Below, in pieces: positions 1 through 11,548 of a stretch of DNA of 64,000 nt. The number at the start of each line of letters is the position of its first letter. Positions within the stretch are counted from its first letter, which is position 1. The position numbers and the translations under genes were made by a program. The stretch spans positions 70,014,730 to 70,078,729 of the forward strand of contig NC_134353.1 in NCBI RefSeq assembly GCF_048569485.1. Reading direction: 5' to 3'. Origin of the DNA: Anomaloglossus baeobatrachus (lineage: Eukaryota; Chordata; Amphibia; Anura; Aromobatidae). The notes below the pieces were generated by a model, which had not been told where the DNA came from, did no database searches, and saw nothing but the letters and a program-made list of their open reading frames with translations.

Positions 1-383
1 GCTTGTGACATGTGGTCCCATGTCTCTGACACCTTCTATGCCGATTAGTCGCTGGTCATGTGCTTGTGACGTTTTGCTCGGTGATAGGCCAGCGTGATGT
101 CATTGCTGTCGTTCTGGCAACGGATTGGCTCTGGTGTCCTCCATCTTGGATGAGGCACAGAGTCTATATAAGACCCTGACGCACGCCGCCCGGCGCTCAG
201 TCCTCTTGGTTCATGCATGAGAGTAGACGCTCTGTGCACGTCCCTCTAGGCATCTCTCTGTCTATGCTAGGTGAGCGCTACCGGCAGGGTAGCGTTCTTG
301 TACCTTACAGCTTCGGCTGCGGTCCGTATCCTTACATCTTAGTGGAGCGGACATAGGCAGGTGCCTGAGGCACATTGGTTAAT
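1..383 (+). repeat. Left LTR of the gypsy fossil (partial in window)
   Basis: Matches 3449-3834 of the right LTR over its whole length with only scattered substitutions. It includes a TATATAAG-like promoter motif near 166. The first part of this LTR lies outside the window. Confidence 0.85.
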
Positions 384-436
384 GTAATGCACCCGCAGTA
401 TTTCAGGACTTCATAAACGATGTGTTCAGGGACTTA

Positions 437-1028
437 AGGGGGCTTTACATGCTACGATATCGTTAATGTTTGGTCGCCGGGGTCAAGTTGTTAGTGACGC
501 ACATCCGGCGTCATTAACGATATCGCAGCGTGTAATACTTACCAGCAACCTTAGGCGACCTCAAAAATGGTGAAAATCGTTCACCATGGAGAGGTCGTCC
601 CAAAGTCAAAAATCGGTAAGGGTTGTTTAGCGTTGTGGTTCATCGCTCATGCGGCAGCACACATCGCTATGTGTGACACCGCATGAGCGAGGAACGTCTC
701 CTTACCTGCCGCCGGCCCCAATGAGGAAGGAAGGAGGTGGGCGGGATGTTACGTCCTGCTCATCTCCGCCCCTCTGCTTTGATTGGCCGGCCGCTTAGTG
801 ACGTTGTGGTGACGTCGCTGTGATGCCGAACGTCCCTCCCCCTTGAAGGAGGGATTGTTCTGCAGTCACAGCGACGCCGCCGACCAGGTAAGTATGTGTG
901 ATGCTGCGTAGCGATAATGTTCGCTACGGCAGCGATCACAAACAATCGCATGCGTGACGGGGGCGGGTACTTACACGGTCGCTATCGCTAGAAATTGCTA
1001 GCGATATCGCTACCGTGTAAAGCCCCCT
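437..1028. mobile_element. Harbinger-type CpG-rich MITE, copy 1
   Basis: A 592-bp element with inverted ends AGGGGGCTTTACATGCTACG and CGCTACCGTGTAAAGCCCCCT, flanked by TTA at 434-436 and 1029-1031. Three-base TWA target duplications are typical of PIF/Harbinger transposons. It has no transposase. The interior is CpG-rich and shares the GGCGGGATGTTACGTCC block and a TGACGTCGC block with five other copies in the window. It sits inside the reverse-transcriptase part of the gypsy fossil and is therefore younger than it. Confidence 0.85.
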
Positions 1029-1046
1029 TTACTGTTATCCTCCGTC

Positions 1047-3242
1047 TTGGTGTATCTGGACGACATCCTGATTTTTTCTCCTGATCTGGAGACTCATCGT
1101 CAGGATGTCGTTCGTGTCCTTTCCCATTTAAGGGAGCACTCATTGTTTGCTAAACTCGAAAAGTGTGTATTCGAGCAGTCATCCTTGCCTTTTTTGGGTT
1201 ACATTATCTCACAAGAGGGTCTGGCTATGGATCCTGCGAAGCTCTCTGCTGTCCTGGAATGGTCCGAACCTCATTCCTTGAAGGCGGTGCAACGCTTCTT
1301 AGGATTCATAAATTATTACCGGCAGTACATACCCCATTTCTCCACTTTGGTGGCCCCTTTGGTGGCCTTGACTAAGAAAGGTGCTAATCCAAAAGTCTGG
1401 TCTACTGAGACATCCCAGGCTTTTGAGGCAGTAAAAAGACACTTTTCAACTGCTCCCGTTCTTCAAAGACCCAATGAAAATAAGCCCTTCCTCTTGGAGG
1501 TTGATGCCTCTTCAGTGGGTGCTGGTGCGGTCTTGTATCAAAAGAACGGTGTAGATAGAAAAAGGCCGTGTTTCTTCTTTGCTAAAACCTTTTCACCGGC
1601 AGAGAGAAACTATACCATTGGGGATAGGGAACTGCTCGCCCTGAGATTAGCCTTGGAGGAGTGGCGTCACTTGCTAGAAGGAGCGAAACATCCTTTCCAG
1701 GTCTATACAGACCATAAGAATCTGACGCACTTACAAACCGCTCAGCGTCTGAATCCTTGCCAAGCCCGCTGGTCCTTGTTTTTCTCCCACTTTCACTTCT
1801 CCATCAACTATCTGTCTGGGAGTAAGAATAACAAGGCAGACGCCCTGTCTCGCTCTATGGTTTCTACCCAGGAAGAGATTGACGAACCTCGTCTTATCCT
1901 TCCCTCCAGGGTTTTTCATACGCTCTCTCCTGTGACGTTAGACCAAATCCCACTGGGCAAGACCTTTGTTCCGCCTAATCGACAGAATGATATACTGTTG
2001 TGGGCCCACACCTCAAAGGTGGGTGGGCATTTTGGTATTAGACGGACACGAGAGTTACTCGAGAGGTGGTATTGGTGGCCACACTTAACCAGCCACGTCA
2101 AGAGATATGTCGGTTCCTGCTACTCGTGTGCTCGCAACTGTCCGTTACGGCAGAGACCGGCTGGGCTCTTGCATCCTTTACCAGTGCCAGATAGACCATG
2201 GGAGGTGGTAGGCATGGACTTTGTGGGTGATCTTCCGTGTTCACAGGGACATAGATTTGTGTGGGTCATTACGGACCATTTCTCCTGGATGGTTCATCTC
2301 GTACCGTTATCGAGAATCCCATCTTCCAGGGTACAAGCCAACCTATTCCTCAAGCATGTCTTTAGGCTTCACGGGATGCCAGATCGTATCATTTTTGATA
2401 GAGGCCCGCAATTTGCTTCCCGTTTCTGGCGAGATCTTTGTAGCCTTCTGCAAATTGAGTTGAATCTCTCTTCGGCATACCATCTGGAGACCAATGGTTT
2501 GGTTGAGCGTACCAATCAATCCATGATTATATACCTTCGGCACTTTGTTGCTGAGAACCACGATAATTGGTCCTCCCTCCTACCCTGGGCAGAATTTGCC
2601 CTTAACAATTCGCTGGCTGAGGCCACTGGGCAGACACCGTTAGTACTCAATAATGGGCAACACCCTAGGGTAACGGTACCGTTTCCCGCTGCTGCACCTC
2701 CTCCTCTTGTGGCCGACTGGGCAACTAATGCCAGAGAGGTTTGGGATCGGACTCAAGAGTCGATCCAAGCAGCTAAGGACCGTATGAAGACGGTGTCCGA
2801 TCGGTTTCGTCGCCCAGCTCCTGTCTTTTCTCCGGGGGACTTTGTGTTGCTCTCTGCAAAACACGTGAAACTTAGAGTGAGCTCTGTCAAATTTGCTCCT
2901 TGCTTCCTGGGTCCTTATGAGGTTCTTCAACAGGTAAATCCTGTAGTCTACCAATTGAAGTTACCCGTCCATCTTAGGATCCATGACAAATTCCATGTCT
3001 CACTGTTAAAGCCGGCTATTTTACCTCACGCTCGTGAAGTGCACTCTCCTGCCTCTGATTCCTCTCGCTCTAGCTATGAGGTACGAGCCATAGTTGGTTC
3101 TAAGATGGTTCGAGGGCGCAGGTTCTTCTTGATAGAATGGGAGGGCTACGGCCCGGAACATCGCTCTTGGGAGCCTGAGGAGGCTGTCCATGCTCTTGAC
3201 TTAGTTGCCGATTACCTGCGTCGCCGGGAGGGGGGCCCTTGA
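1047..3242 (+). pseudogene. Gypsy pol remnant: RT end, RNase H, integrase, chromodomain
   Basis: A 731-residue open frame of a fossil element. The catalytic YLDD motif of reverse transcriptase lies at the very start (residues 3-6). RNase H follows with an LLEVDASS motif near residue 150. The integrase has an H-H-C-C zinc region around residues 320-370 and a core with MDFVGDLP near 389, DRGPQF near 452 and an E in the HLETNGLVERTN block near 485. A chromodomain with the aromatic residues of the EWEGYG...SWEPEE pattern closes the protein (about 676-725). Chromodomain integrases are known to steer insertion towards modified histones. The upstream gag-pol parts are not in this copy, so it is a relic and not a working gene. 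Confidence 0.88.
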
Positions 3243-3253
3243 GGGGGAGGTAC

Positions 3254-4537
3254 TGTTACGGTTGCTGTGGCACTGGAGACTATGTTCGGATTTCTTGCTA
3301 CTGCACATGTGCGAGCACTGGAGACTATGTTTGGATTTCTTGCTTAAGTCCTATCTTGGAGCCATTGTACATGTGCGGGTGACATCATCGCTGACACGAG
3401 GTCACATGTCTCTTACACCTTCTAAGCTGATTGGCCGCTGGTCATGTGCTTGTGACACGTGGTCACATGTCTCTGACACCTTCTATGCCGATTAGTCGTT
3501 TGTCATGTGCTTGTGATGCTTTGCTCGGTGATAGGCCAGCGTGACGTCATTGCTGTCGTTCTGGCAGCGGATTGACTCTGGTGTCCTCCATCTTGGATGA
3601 GGCACAGAGTCTATATAAGACCCTGATGCACGCCGCCCGGCGCTCAGTCCTCTTGGTTCATGTATGAGAGTAGACGCTCTGTGCACGTCCCTCTGGGCAT
3701 CTCTCTGTCTATGCTAGGTGAGCGCTACCGGCAGGGTAGCGTTCTTGTACCTTACAGCTTCAGCTGCGGTCCGTATCCTTACATCTTAGTGGAGCGGACA
3801 TAGGCAGGTGCCTGAGGCACATGGTCCAGCTGGGCCTTGTGATTCTACTCGTAGGTGGACGTTGCCGCTAGGGTATCGTTCCTTATACTGCGTCTGGCAG
3901 TTGTTCAATCCTCGCACACTAGGGGAGCGAACATAGGTAGGAGCTTTGTGCGGCTGTGCTGCTGTCCATCTCTTTTGCATCACTAGTGGAGCGGACCTAG
4001 GCAGGTGCCATATCTAGTGGTTCGTGTCCTCGCACACTAGTGGAGTGAACGCAGGTAGGAGCTTTGTGCGGCTTACGCTGCTGTCCGTCTCCTGGCACCA
4101 CTAGAGGAACGGACCTAGGTAGGTGCCATTTCACACTCACTGCTTTTGCCTCTGTGATCATTAACAGAGACCATACCACACACCCTCCGAGTAAGGGAGG
4201 AATTGCTTTATTTTCTAATTATATTCCTCTGTGAGTTTAACAGAGGTATTGCACTCTGCACTTGTGCTACTACTATTTACAGCGGCACACTTATATACTC
4301 TTCCTCACTCATTAACCTATTCCTTTTACGTTAATGCTAAATACGGTAGTCGCTGTGACTTTAACAGTACACGCCGTGATTGGCTCTAGTGTCACTGAGA
4401 CATATCAGTGTCAGTACTGCTTCTGTAGTACAAGATACCCCTTATCCTCTGCCATAGTCTGCAGCAGAGACTTTGCACGGTGGACCCTGACTGTCTGATA
4501 TCCCTTTGGTTTTTATAATCAGACAGCCCCCGTAACA
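3254..4537 (+). repeat. Right LTR of the gypsy fossil
   Basis: A 1284-bp LTR with TG...CA ends and the imperfect terminal inverted repeat TGTTACGG/CCGTAACA. It starts 11 bases after the pol stop. Between about 3800 and 4130 it holds two to three tandem copies of a roughly 165-bp block (the phrase CTAGTGGAGCGGACCTAGG and relatives). Confidence 0.85.
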
Positions 4538-5423
4538 GCGATCTGATGTGTGATTGTGTCTGTGACCTAATGTGTGTGTGTTTGTGTGCTAACTGATGTA
4601 TGTGAGTGTGTCGGCCAGAAGATTGGAGAGGACCGCTGTAGAGCATACCTGCTGGGAGCGCCCGCCGAAGTTCGCAGGAGGACCAGAGAGCCATGCAGAC
4701 ATCTGGGGTATGGTAAGTATGATTCTCCTGGAAAAGGAGGTCTGTTTTTTTGGGGGTTAAACTTACCACCAACCATATTTCCCAAAAAATAAGACCTACT
4801 CCCAAAATAAGCCCTAGCGCTTTTTTCAGGGAAAAAAATAGTATAAGACAGTGTCTTATTTTTGGACAAATACAGTACTTCCTGTCCCCAAAGAGAGATG
4901 GGTAATAATGGAACAAAATCCTTTCTCAACGTGGCTAAGGTTTGATTTTTGAGCAAAGTCAGGGATATTTCAGTTTTGTTCCTGGTGTTGTATACTCTAG
5001 GGATGGAGTCATCTCCCGTAAGTAGTTTTATCCTGCGAACAGATTTTTTCCTTCATATTATTACAGATTTTCTGTGCTGCGGCTTGGATATTATCTTCAA
5101 TGTGAGCTACTTGTCGTTATCTCAGGAGGAAAGAAAAAAAAAACATTAATGAGCATTTTCCCTTAAAAAAAAAGTCAAACTGGGAAATATCCTTGAGTTG
5201 TCCTCCTGTGTGAGTCTTGGTGTTGTTTTTATTATATTCAGCCGTTATGGCAGCATTTATAAAACTCATCAAAAACTCTAGCTCCATGTGTAGTTTTACA
5301 TTTCCTGCAGTTTTACTGCCCTACGCATGAACCAGAAAGATTTGTATCTACAGAGTCACAGGTCCTGCACAGAGAGCAAAATATTGGAAGCTGTGCAAAG
5401 AAAAGAAGATCCTATAGAATATA
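4538..5423. other. Intergenic stretch with one small MITE
   Basis: No gene is visible. It holds short GT-rich runs near 4570-4600 and the small MITE at 4773-4875; the rest is AT-rich anonymous sequence up to the start of the Tc1 stack. Confidence 0.6.
4773..4875. mobile_element. Small foldback MITE (about 103 bp)
   Basis: The left end CCATATTTCCC...AAAAATAAGAC is inverted at the right as GTCTTATTTTTGGACAAATACAG. The body (ATAAGACCTACTCCCAAAATAA and related words) resembles a widespread short vertebrate MITE. It is related in style, though not clearly in sequence, to the larger element at 24192-25362. Confidence 0.6.
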
Positions 5424-5501
5424 CAGTGATATCTAAAAGGTTGGGCACCCCTGGTCAAAATTACTGTTATTGTGAACAGTTGAGGATGAAATGATCTCTT
5501 A

Positions 5502-5955
5502 GGCTATGTGCGCACTAGAGATGTGAAGTTTCTCGAGAAAATCTTCTCGAGAAACTTCTGGGAGTGAAGATTTGCTGAACTCCGGAAAAAATCCGCGGCA
5601 AAACCGCATGCGGATTTGCCGCGGATTTGCCGCGGAATTGCCGCGAAATTGCCGCGAAATTGCCGCGATTTTCCCGCGGGTGGTTCCCTGCGGATTTTTG
5701 CAGGCTGTACTGCAGAAATCCGCGGGATACCTGCGGATTTAATGGACATGTTCATTTTCTCAAGAAAGTTTCTCGAGAAATTTCCGCACCGAAACTTTCT
5801 TGAGAAAAATCCGCACCAGTGCGCACAGCTTTTTTTTTTTCTCATAGAATTTCATGGGAAATGTCTGCACAAAGATTGCAGACATTTCTCAAGAAATTTC
5901 CGCGGCAAATCCGCGGGTAAATCCGCGGGTATTTTGCTCTAGTGCGCACATAGCC
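5502..5955. mobile_element. GTGCGCAC foldback MITE inside Tc1 C
   Basis: A 454-bp element with perfect inverted ends GGCTATGTGCGCACTAGAG and CTCTAGTGCGCACATAGCC, flanked by TTA and TAA. The opposite arm of the host transposon (near 9270, read in reverse) shows the uninterrupted sequence GATCTCTAAAAGG, which confirms the insertion and indicates a TAA target. The interior contains short tandem TTGCCGCGGAA-like words and further internal inverted repeats (CTCGAGAAAC). The TWA target suggests Harbinger; it has no coding capacity. Confidence 0.82.
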
Positions 5956-7181
5956 TAAAAGGCATAAAGTTAAAGATGACACATTTTCATTGTATGTAAA
6001 GCAAACAAATAAATAAAATATATATATACATATACACTCATATGAAAAAGTTTGGGCACCCCTATTAATGTTAACCTTTTTTCTTTATAACAATTTGGGT
6101 TTTTGCAACAGCTATTTCAGTATCATATATCTAATAACTGATGGACTGAGTAATATTTCTGGATTGAAATGAGGTTTATTGTACTAACAGAAAATGTGCA
6201 ATCCGCATTTAAACAAAATTTGACCGGTGCAAAAGTATGGGCACCTCAACATAAAAGTGACATTAATATTTTGTAGATCCTCCTTTTGCAAAAATAACAG
6301 CCTCTAGTCGCTTCCTGTAGCTTTTAATGAGTTCCTGGATCCTGGATGAAGGTATATTTGACCATTCCTGTTTACAAAACAATTCCAGTTCAGTTAAGTT
6401 TGATGGTCGCCGAGCATGGACAGCACGCTTCAAATCATCCCACAGATTTTCAATGATATTCAGGTCCGGGGACTGGGATGGCCATTTCAGAACATTGTAA
6501 TTGTTCCTCTGCATGAATGCCTGAGTAGATTTGGAGCGGTGTTTTGGATCATTGTCTTGCTGAAATATCCATCCCCTGTGTAACTTCAACTTCATCACTG
6601 ATTCTTGCACATTATTGTCAAGAATCTGCTGATACTGAGTTGAATCCATGCGACCCTCAACTTTAACAAGATTCCCGGTGCCGGCATTGGCCACACAGCC
6701 CCAAAGCATGATAGAACCTCCACCAAATTTTACTGTGGGTAGCAAGTGCTTTTCTTGGAATGCCGTGTTTTTTTGCCTCCATGCATAACGCCTTTCTGTA
6801 TGAACAAACAACTCAATCTTTGTTTCATCAGTCCACAGGACCTTCTTCCAAAATGTAACTGGCTTGTCCAAATGTGCTTTTGCATACCTCAGGCGACTCT
6901 GTTTGTGGCGTGCTTGCAGAAACGGCTTCTTTCACATCACTCTCCCATACAGCTTCTCCTTGTGCAACGTGTGCTGTATTGTTGACCGATGCACATTGAC
7001 ACCATCTGCAGCAAGATGATGCTGCAGGTCTTTGGAGGTGGTCTGTGGATTGTCCTTGACTGTTCTCACCATTCTTCTTCTCTGCCTTTCTGATATTTTT
7101 CTTGGCCTGCCACTTCTGGGCTTAACAAGAACTGTACCTGTGTTCTTCCATTTCCTTACTATGTTCCTCACAGTGGAAACT

Positions 7182-7557
7182 TTAATAAATAGATAAGGAA
7201 ACAAGCGCACTATGAGAAGCATCCGTGGAAAACTTTTAGCATTTAAATAATGGGAACTGCTCACCTTTGCAGGTTGTGCGCCCCCGCACAACTTCAGTGA
7301 AAGCTTATCAGTCTGGAGTTATCCTCCGATCTAATTCCTGTGTTCATGCTTAAAGAATCCAGACTTGGGGTACCGTTGTCGGCTCCTGAGCTCCACTGGC
7401 ACCATGGAATTCAGGTTTTCCTCCTCGGTATACCTGATGAAAGCATTTTTGCTGAAACGCGTTGTATCAATAGGAGTACTTACTCATTAAAGTACAACAA
7501 ATATTACCAGCAAGCGTCCTTATTGCGCTATAATAGACCGAAAGTAATTTTATCCAT
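7182..7557 (+). mobile_element. Retro-inserted non-autonomous element with hammerhead core (Penelope-type)
   Basis: A 376-bp insertion inside the transposase of element A, flanked by the perfect 14-base duplication TCACAGTGGAAACT (7168-7181 and 7558-7571). The sister Tc1 at 36885-38530 shows the uninterrupted site. The long duplication points to target-primed retro-insertion and not to a DNA transposon. It carries the hammerhead-like core at 7430-7467 and no coding frame. Penelope-like elements and their derivatives are known to carry such ribozymes; assigning this copy to them is an inference. Confidence 0.75.
7430..7467 (+). ncRNA. Hammerhead ribozyme motif (minimal type I)
   Basis: The core is CTGATGA at 7434-7440, then a short stem II (AGC/GCT around an ATTTTT loop, with one extra unpaired A) and GAA at 7454-7456. 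Stem III is the self-complementary ACGCGT (7457-7462). The expected cleavage position is T7463. Stem I pairs ATAC (7430-7433) with GTAT (7464-7467). A palindromic stem III this short suggests action as a dimer, as known for other minimal hammerheads. Activity is not proven. Confidence 0.72.
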
Positions 7558-8317
7558 TCACAGTGGAAACTGACAGTTTAAATCTCTGAGACAACTTTTT
7601 GTACCTTCCCTTGAACAACTATGTTGAATAATCCTTGTTTTCAGATCATTTGAGAGTTGTTTTGAGGAGCCCATGATGCCTTTCTTCATAGGAGTATCAA
7701 ATAGGAGAACAACTTGCAAGTGGCCACCTTAAATACCTTTTCTCATGATTGGATACACCTGCCTATGAAGTTCAAAGCGCAATGAGGTTACAAAACCAAT
7801 TTAGTGCTTTAGTAAGTCAGTAAAAAGTAGTTAGGAGTGTTCAAATCAAGAAATTGATAAGGGTGCCCATACTTTTGCACCGGTCAAATTTTGTTTAAAT
7901 GCGAATTGCTCATTTTCTGTTAGTACAATAAACCTTATTTCAATCCAGAAATATTACTCAGTCCATCAGTTATTAGATATGTGAAACTGAAATAGCTGTT
8001 GCAAAAACCCAAATTGTTATAAAGAAAAAAGGTTAACGTCAATAGGGGTGCCCAAACTTTTTCATATGACTGTATATATATATATGAAACTAAATATGTA
8101 TTTTCAGCTTTTACATTTGAATATTTACAAAAAGAAAAATGGGTCAATGCAAATGTTTGGGCACCCTTGCAGATTTGTATACTCAGATAACTTTGACCAA
8201 GGTGTCAGACCTTAAGTAGCATGTTAGGATTATGGCTTGTTTACTATTATTGTTAGGAAAGGCCAGGTGACTATAAAAACACAGCCTCCTCTAACATTAG
8301 GCCAAAAAACAGCAGCC

Positions 8318-9003
8318 ATGAGTTCTTCTAAGCAGCTGCCTAGCACTCTGAAAATGGTGGAGGCCCACAAAGCAGGAGAAGGCTATAAGAAGATAGCCAG
8401 GTGTTTTCAAGTTGCCCTTCCCTCAGTTGGTAATGTACTTAAGAAATGGCAGCTAGCAGGAACAGTGGATGTCAAGATAAGATGTCGGGAAGACTTAGCT
8501 AAATTTATGTGAGAGCTGCTCATAGGATTGCTGAGAGGAAAATCAGAAACCCCCTGCTTGACTGCAAAAGAACTTCAGGAAGATTTAGCAGGCTCTGGAG
8601 TTGTGGTACATTGTTCTATTGTTCAGAGGTACCTGCACAAATATGGCCTTCTTGGAAGAGTCATCAGAAGAAAACCTCTCCTGCGTTCTCTCCATAGAAT
8701 TCAGTGTCAGAAGTCTGCAAAATAACATCTAAAAAAGAATGATACATTTTGGAAACAAGTCCTGTGGACCAACAAGGTTAAAATGGATCTCTGGCCACAA
8801 TGATCAAAGTTATGTGTAGAGAAAAAAGGGCACAGAATTTCAGGAAAAGAATATCTCGCCAACCGTTAAGCATGGAGGTGGATCACTGATGCTTTGGGGC
8901 TGTGTTGCAACAATGGCACGGGAAACATTTCAAGAGTAGAAGGATGAATGGATTAAATTCCAACAAATGCTTGATGCAAACATAACACCATCTGTAAATA
9001 GCT
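8318..9003 (+). pseudogene. Decayed Tc1 transposase of element C
   Basis: Begins MSSSKQLPSTLKMVEAHKAG, a helix-turn-helix start like that of element A. It continues in several frames through KKWQLAGTVDVK, LTAKELQEDLAGSGVVVHCS and QVLWTNKVKMDLW, where the first catalytic Asp of the usual LWTDE is replaced by Asn, to KHGGGSLMLWGCVA. There are several stops and frame changes, and the second D and the final E region are not recognisable. Ancient and inactive. Confidence 0.8.
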
Positions 9004-9439
9004 AAAGTTGAAAAGAGGAGAAAAGAAGAAAGGAAATGCATGAAAATCTCTCGAAAAAGAAGTGAAAGACTCTTGGCTGTTACAAAAAATGTTTACAACC
9101 TGTGCTATTTACCAAAGGGGGTTCTACTGGGTACAAACCATGTAGGGTGCCCAAACTTTTGCATTGACCCATTTTCCTTTTTTGTTAATTTTAAATTGTA
9201 CAATATGAAAAAAAAATATATTTTTTCCTAAAATACATAGAAAATGTGTGATCTTTAACTTTATTCCTTTTAGAGATCATTTTATCTTCAGCTTGCTTAG
9301 CTGTTCACAATAACAGTAATTTTGACCAGGGGTGCAGAAACCTTTAGATGCCTCTGTAAAGCTTTATCTTAATATTAAACATATAGCATCATTATTAAGA
9401 CAGTATAAAACACCTTTTTTTTACATTAGTTTATGTGCT

Positions 9440-9870
9440 GACCTGCTATTTAAGCGCTGTATTGGTGGTATTTCTGCACTTTATGGTAGTGTTATTTGAC
9501 CAATGTATGGTGGTATTTTTTCAGTGTTATTTGGTGAGTACCGATTGGTGGTAATATTTGTGCACTAATAGGTATTTGTGGTATTATTTGATCACTGTTG
9601 GTGGTATTATTTGAGCTCATTGGTACCATTTGAGCATTGTTTGATGCATTGTATGTGGGTTTTATTTGAGAAGTATATAGTAGTATTATTTGGGCACTGT
9701 TTCATGATATTACTTTTAGCACTGTATGTTGCCATTATTTGAGCATTATTTGGTAGCATGATTTGAGCACTGTTTTGTGGTATTATTTGACCAATTTATT
9801 TATATTATATAGCATTATTATATTGGCACTGTATAGCACATTATTTGTGCAATGTAAGGTAGTAGATGGC
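9440..9870. repeat. Degenerate tandem repeat, about 20-25 bp unit
   Basis: Imperfect repetition of phrases such as GGTATTATTTGAGCACTGT and GGTGGTATTATTTG. Units vary in length and are strongly diverged, so this is an old minisatellite-like tract with no coding sense. Confidence 0.65.
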
Positions 9871-9877
9871 ATTATAC

Positions 9878-10779
9878 AGTATGTCCACCCATATCCTGTC
9901 CACCGCCATTAACTTGAGAACGGCGCCAGCTATAGGCATAGAAGTGGTGTCTAGGTATAGTAAAGTAGCTATGCGCTACGCAATGAAACCACCTATAGCA
10001 CCACCTGGTGGAAAACAACGGCGTTAGCATTTTTATCTCAAAAACGGAACGAAATAGAGAAAAAAAGTGAGTTACAAATTTGTAGGGCATCATCAATTCA
10101 ATACGACTCGACACCTTGCATACAGAAATGCTATGATATGAAACCCATGACCCCCCAAAACATTGAATGCTGGTCATGCATAGGGCGCTCATTTAACTTT
10201 GATGCTCAAAGTGGCCCCCGTCAGCTGCAATGCACATCTGGACTCTGCACAGCATACTGTATCTTGCTGCACGTTGTGCAATATGGTAGGTGACACGTTT
10301 GCACAAGCATCTGTGATACATCGTCGTAGGTCCTGCAATGTTGGTGGAGGGTTCGCATACACCTGCTGTTTGATGTGACCTCACAGAAAGAAGTCCAATG
10401 GGGTCAGGTCAGGTGAGCGGAGGCCACTCCACACAGCCACCATACCCAATGACTTGTAGGAAGCTCTCCATGAGGTATCGCTTCACGTCCGCAGCCTTGT
10501 GAGTTTCACACGTTCTAATCATAGCATTTCTGTATGCAAGATGTCGATTCGTATTGAATTGATGATGCCCTACAACTTTGTAATTCACTTTTTTTCCTCT
10601 ATCTCGTTCTGTTTTCTAGATAAAAATGCTACCTCCATTGTTTTCCACCAGGTGGCGCTATAGGTGGTTTCATTGCATAGCGCATGGCTACTTTACTATA
10701 CCTAGACACCACTTCTATGCCTATAGCCGCCGCTGTTCTCAAATTAATGGCGGTGGTCAGGATATGGGAAGACACACTG
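9878..10779. mobile_element. Tc1/mariner-superfamily deletion derivative with long inverted repeats
   Basis: A TA-flanked 902-bp element. The arms of about 250 bases (9878-10140 and 10520-10779) are inverted copies with scattered differences, sharing CCACCTATAGCACCACCTGG in one arm and its complement in the other. The short interior encodes a transposase tail on the minus strand. Outer ends: CAGTATGTCCACCC and GAAGACACACTG. Confidence 0.82.
10196..10430 (-). pseudogene. Transposase C-terminal fragment (DDE superfamily, IS630/Tc1-like)
   Basis: The minus-strand translation reads LRSPDLTPLDFFL, then a stop, then GHIKQQVYANPPPTLQDLRR. This is the conserved SPDLTPLDFFLWG block of IS630/Tc1/mariner-superfamily transposases, with the expected Trp codon now a stop. 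Only the last part of the catalytic domain remains. Confidence 0.75.
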
Positions 10780-10781
10780 TA

Positions 10782-11548
<767 letters not shown>

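Larger units (their letters stand above)
1..4537 (+). mobile_element. Ty3/gypsy LTR retrotransposon fossil (chromodomain type)
   Basis: Fossil copy running off the left edge of the window. Parts seen in order: part of a left LTR (1-383), a reverse-transcriptase region starting near 394 and interrupted by a Harbinger-type MITE, RNase H, integrase and chromodomain (1047-3242), and a right LTR (3254-4537) that begins TGTTACGG and ends CCGTAACA. No gag or protease was recognised, so the copy is incomplete. The two LTRs differ at about a dozen positions over the roughly 380 bases that can be compared (about 3 percent), so it is a fairly young but not fresh insertion. A C-terminal chromodomain is typical of the vertebrate chromovirus branch of Ty3/gypsy. 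The family assignment is firm; the exact lineage is not. Confidence 0.9.
6263..7674 (-). pseudogene. Tc1 transposase of element A (interrupted)
   Basis: DD34E-type Tc1 transposase, cut-and-paste at TA sites. The C-terminal part is an open frame of 202 residues (6871 down to 6263) with the first catalytic D in LWTDETKIELF, the second in [11 protein letters not shown] and the E in LNIIENLWDDLKRAV. The N-terminal part holds the paired helix-turn-helix DNA-binding region (RNIVRKWKNTGTVLVKPRSG followed by RPRKISERQRRR). The probable start is the Met at 7674, in the context MGSSKQL shared with the sister copy. The gene is broken by the insertion at 7182-7557 and by a frame change between 6871 and 6932, so it cannot encode an intact enzyme. 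Confidence 0.88.
6035..8072 (-). mobile_element. Tc1-like transposon A, nested in Tc1 C
   Basis: TA-flanked ends CACTCATATGAAAAAGTTTG and, inverted, CAGTCATATGAAAAAGTTTG. Without its 376-bp retro-insertion (7182-7557) and one copy of that target duplication, it would be about 1648 bp, matching the 1646-bp sister copy at 36885-38530. The transposase lies on the minus strand. Confidence 0.92.
5424..9356. mobile_element. Tc1-like transposon C (outer layer of a nested stack)
   Basis: The ends CAGTGATATCTAAAAGGTTG and, inverted, CAGAGGCATCTAAAGGTTTC are flanked by TA. The long inverted repeats continue for about 200 bases (GGTCAAAATTACTGTTATTGTG is shared by both arms). The interior carries a decayed transposase on the plus strand (8318-9003). 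The element has been enlarged by a MITE in its left arm (5502-5955) and a second Tc1 copy (6035-8072). Confidence 0.88.

Noticed and set aside
4392-4956. 174- and 129-codon minus-strand frames
   Set aside because: They run across the LTR end and a small MITE; no domain.
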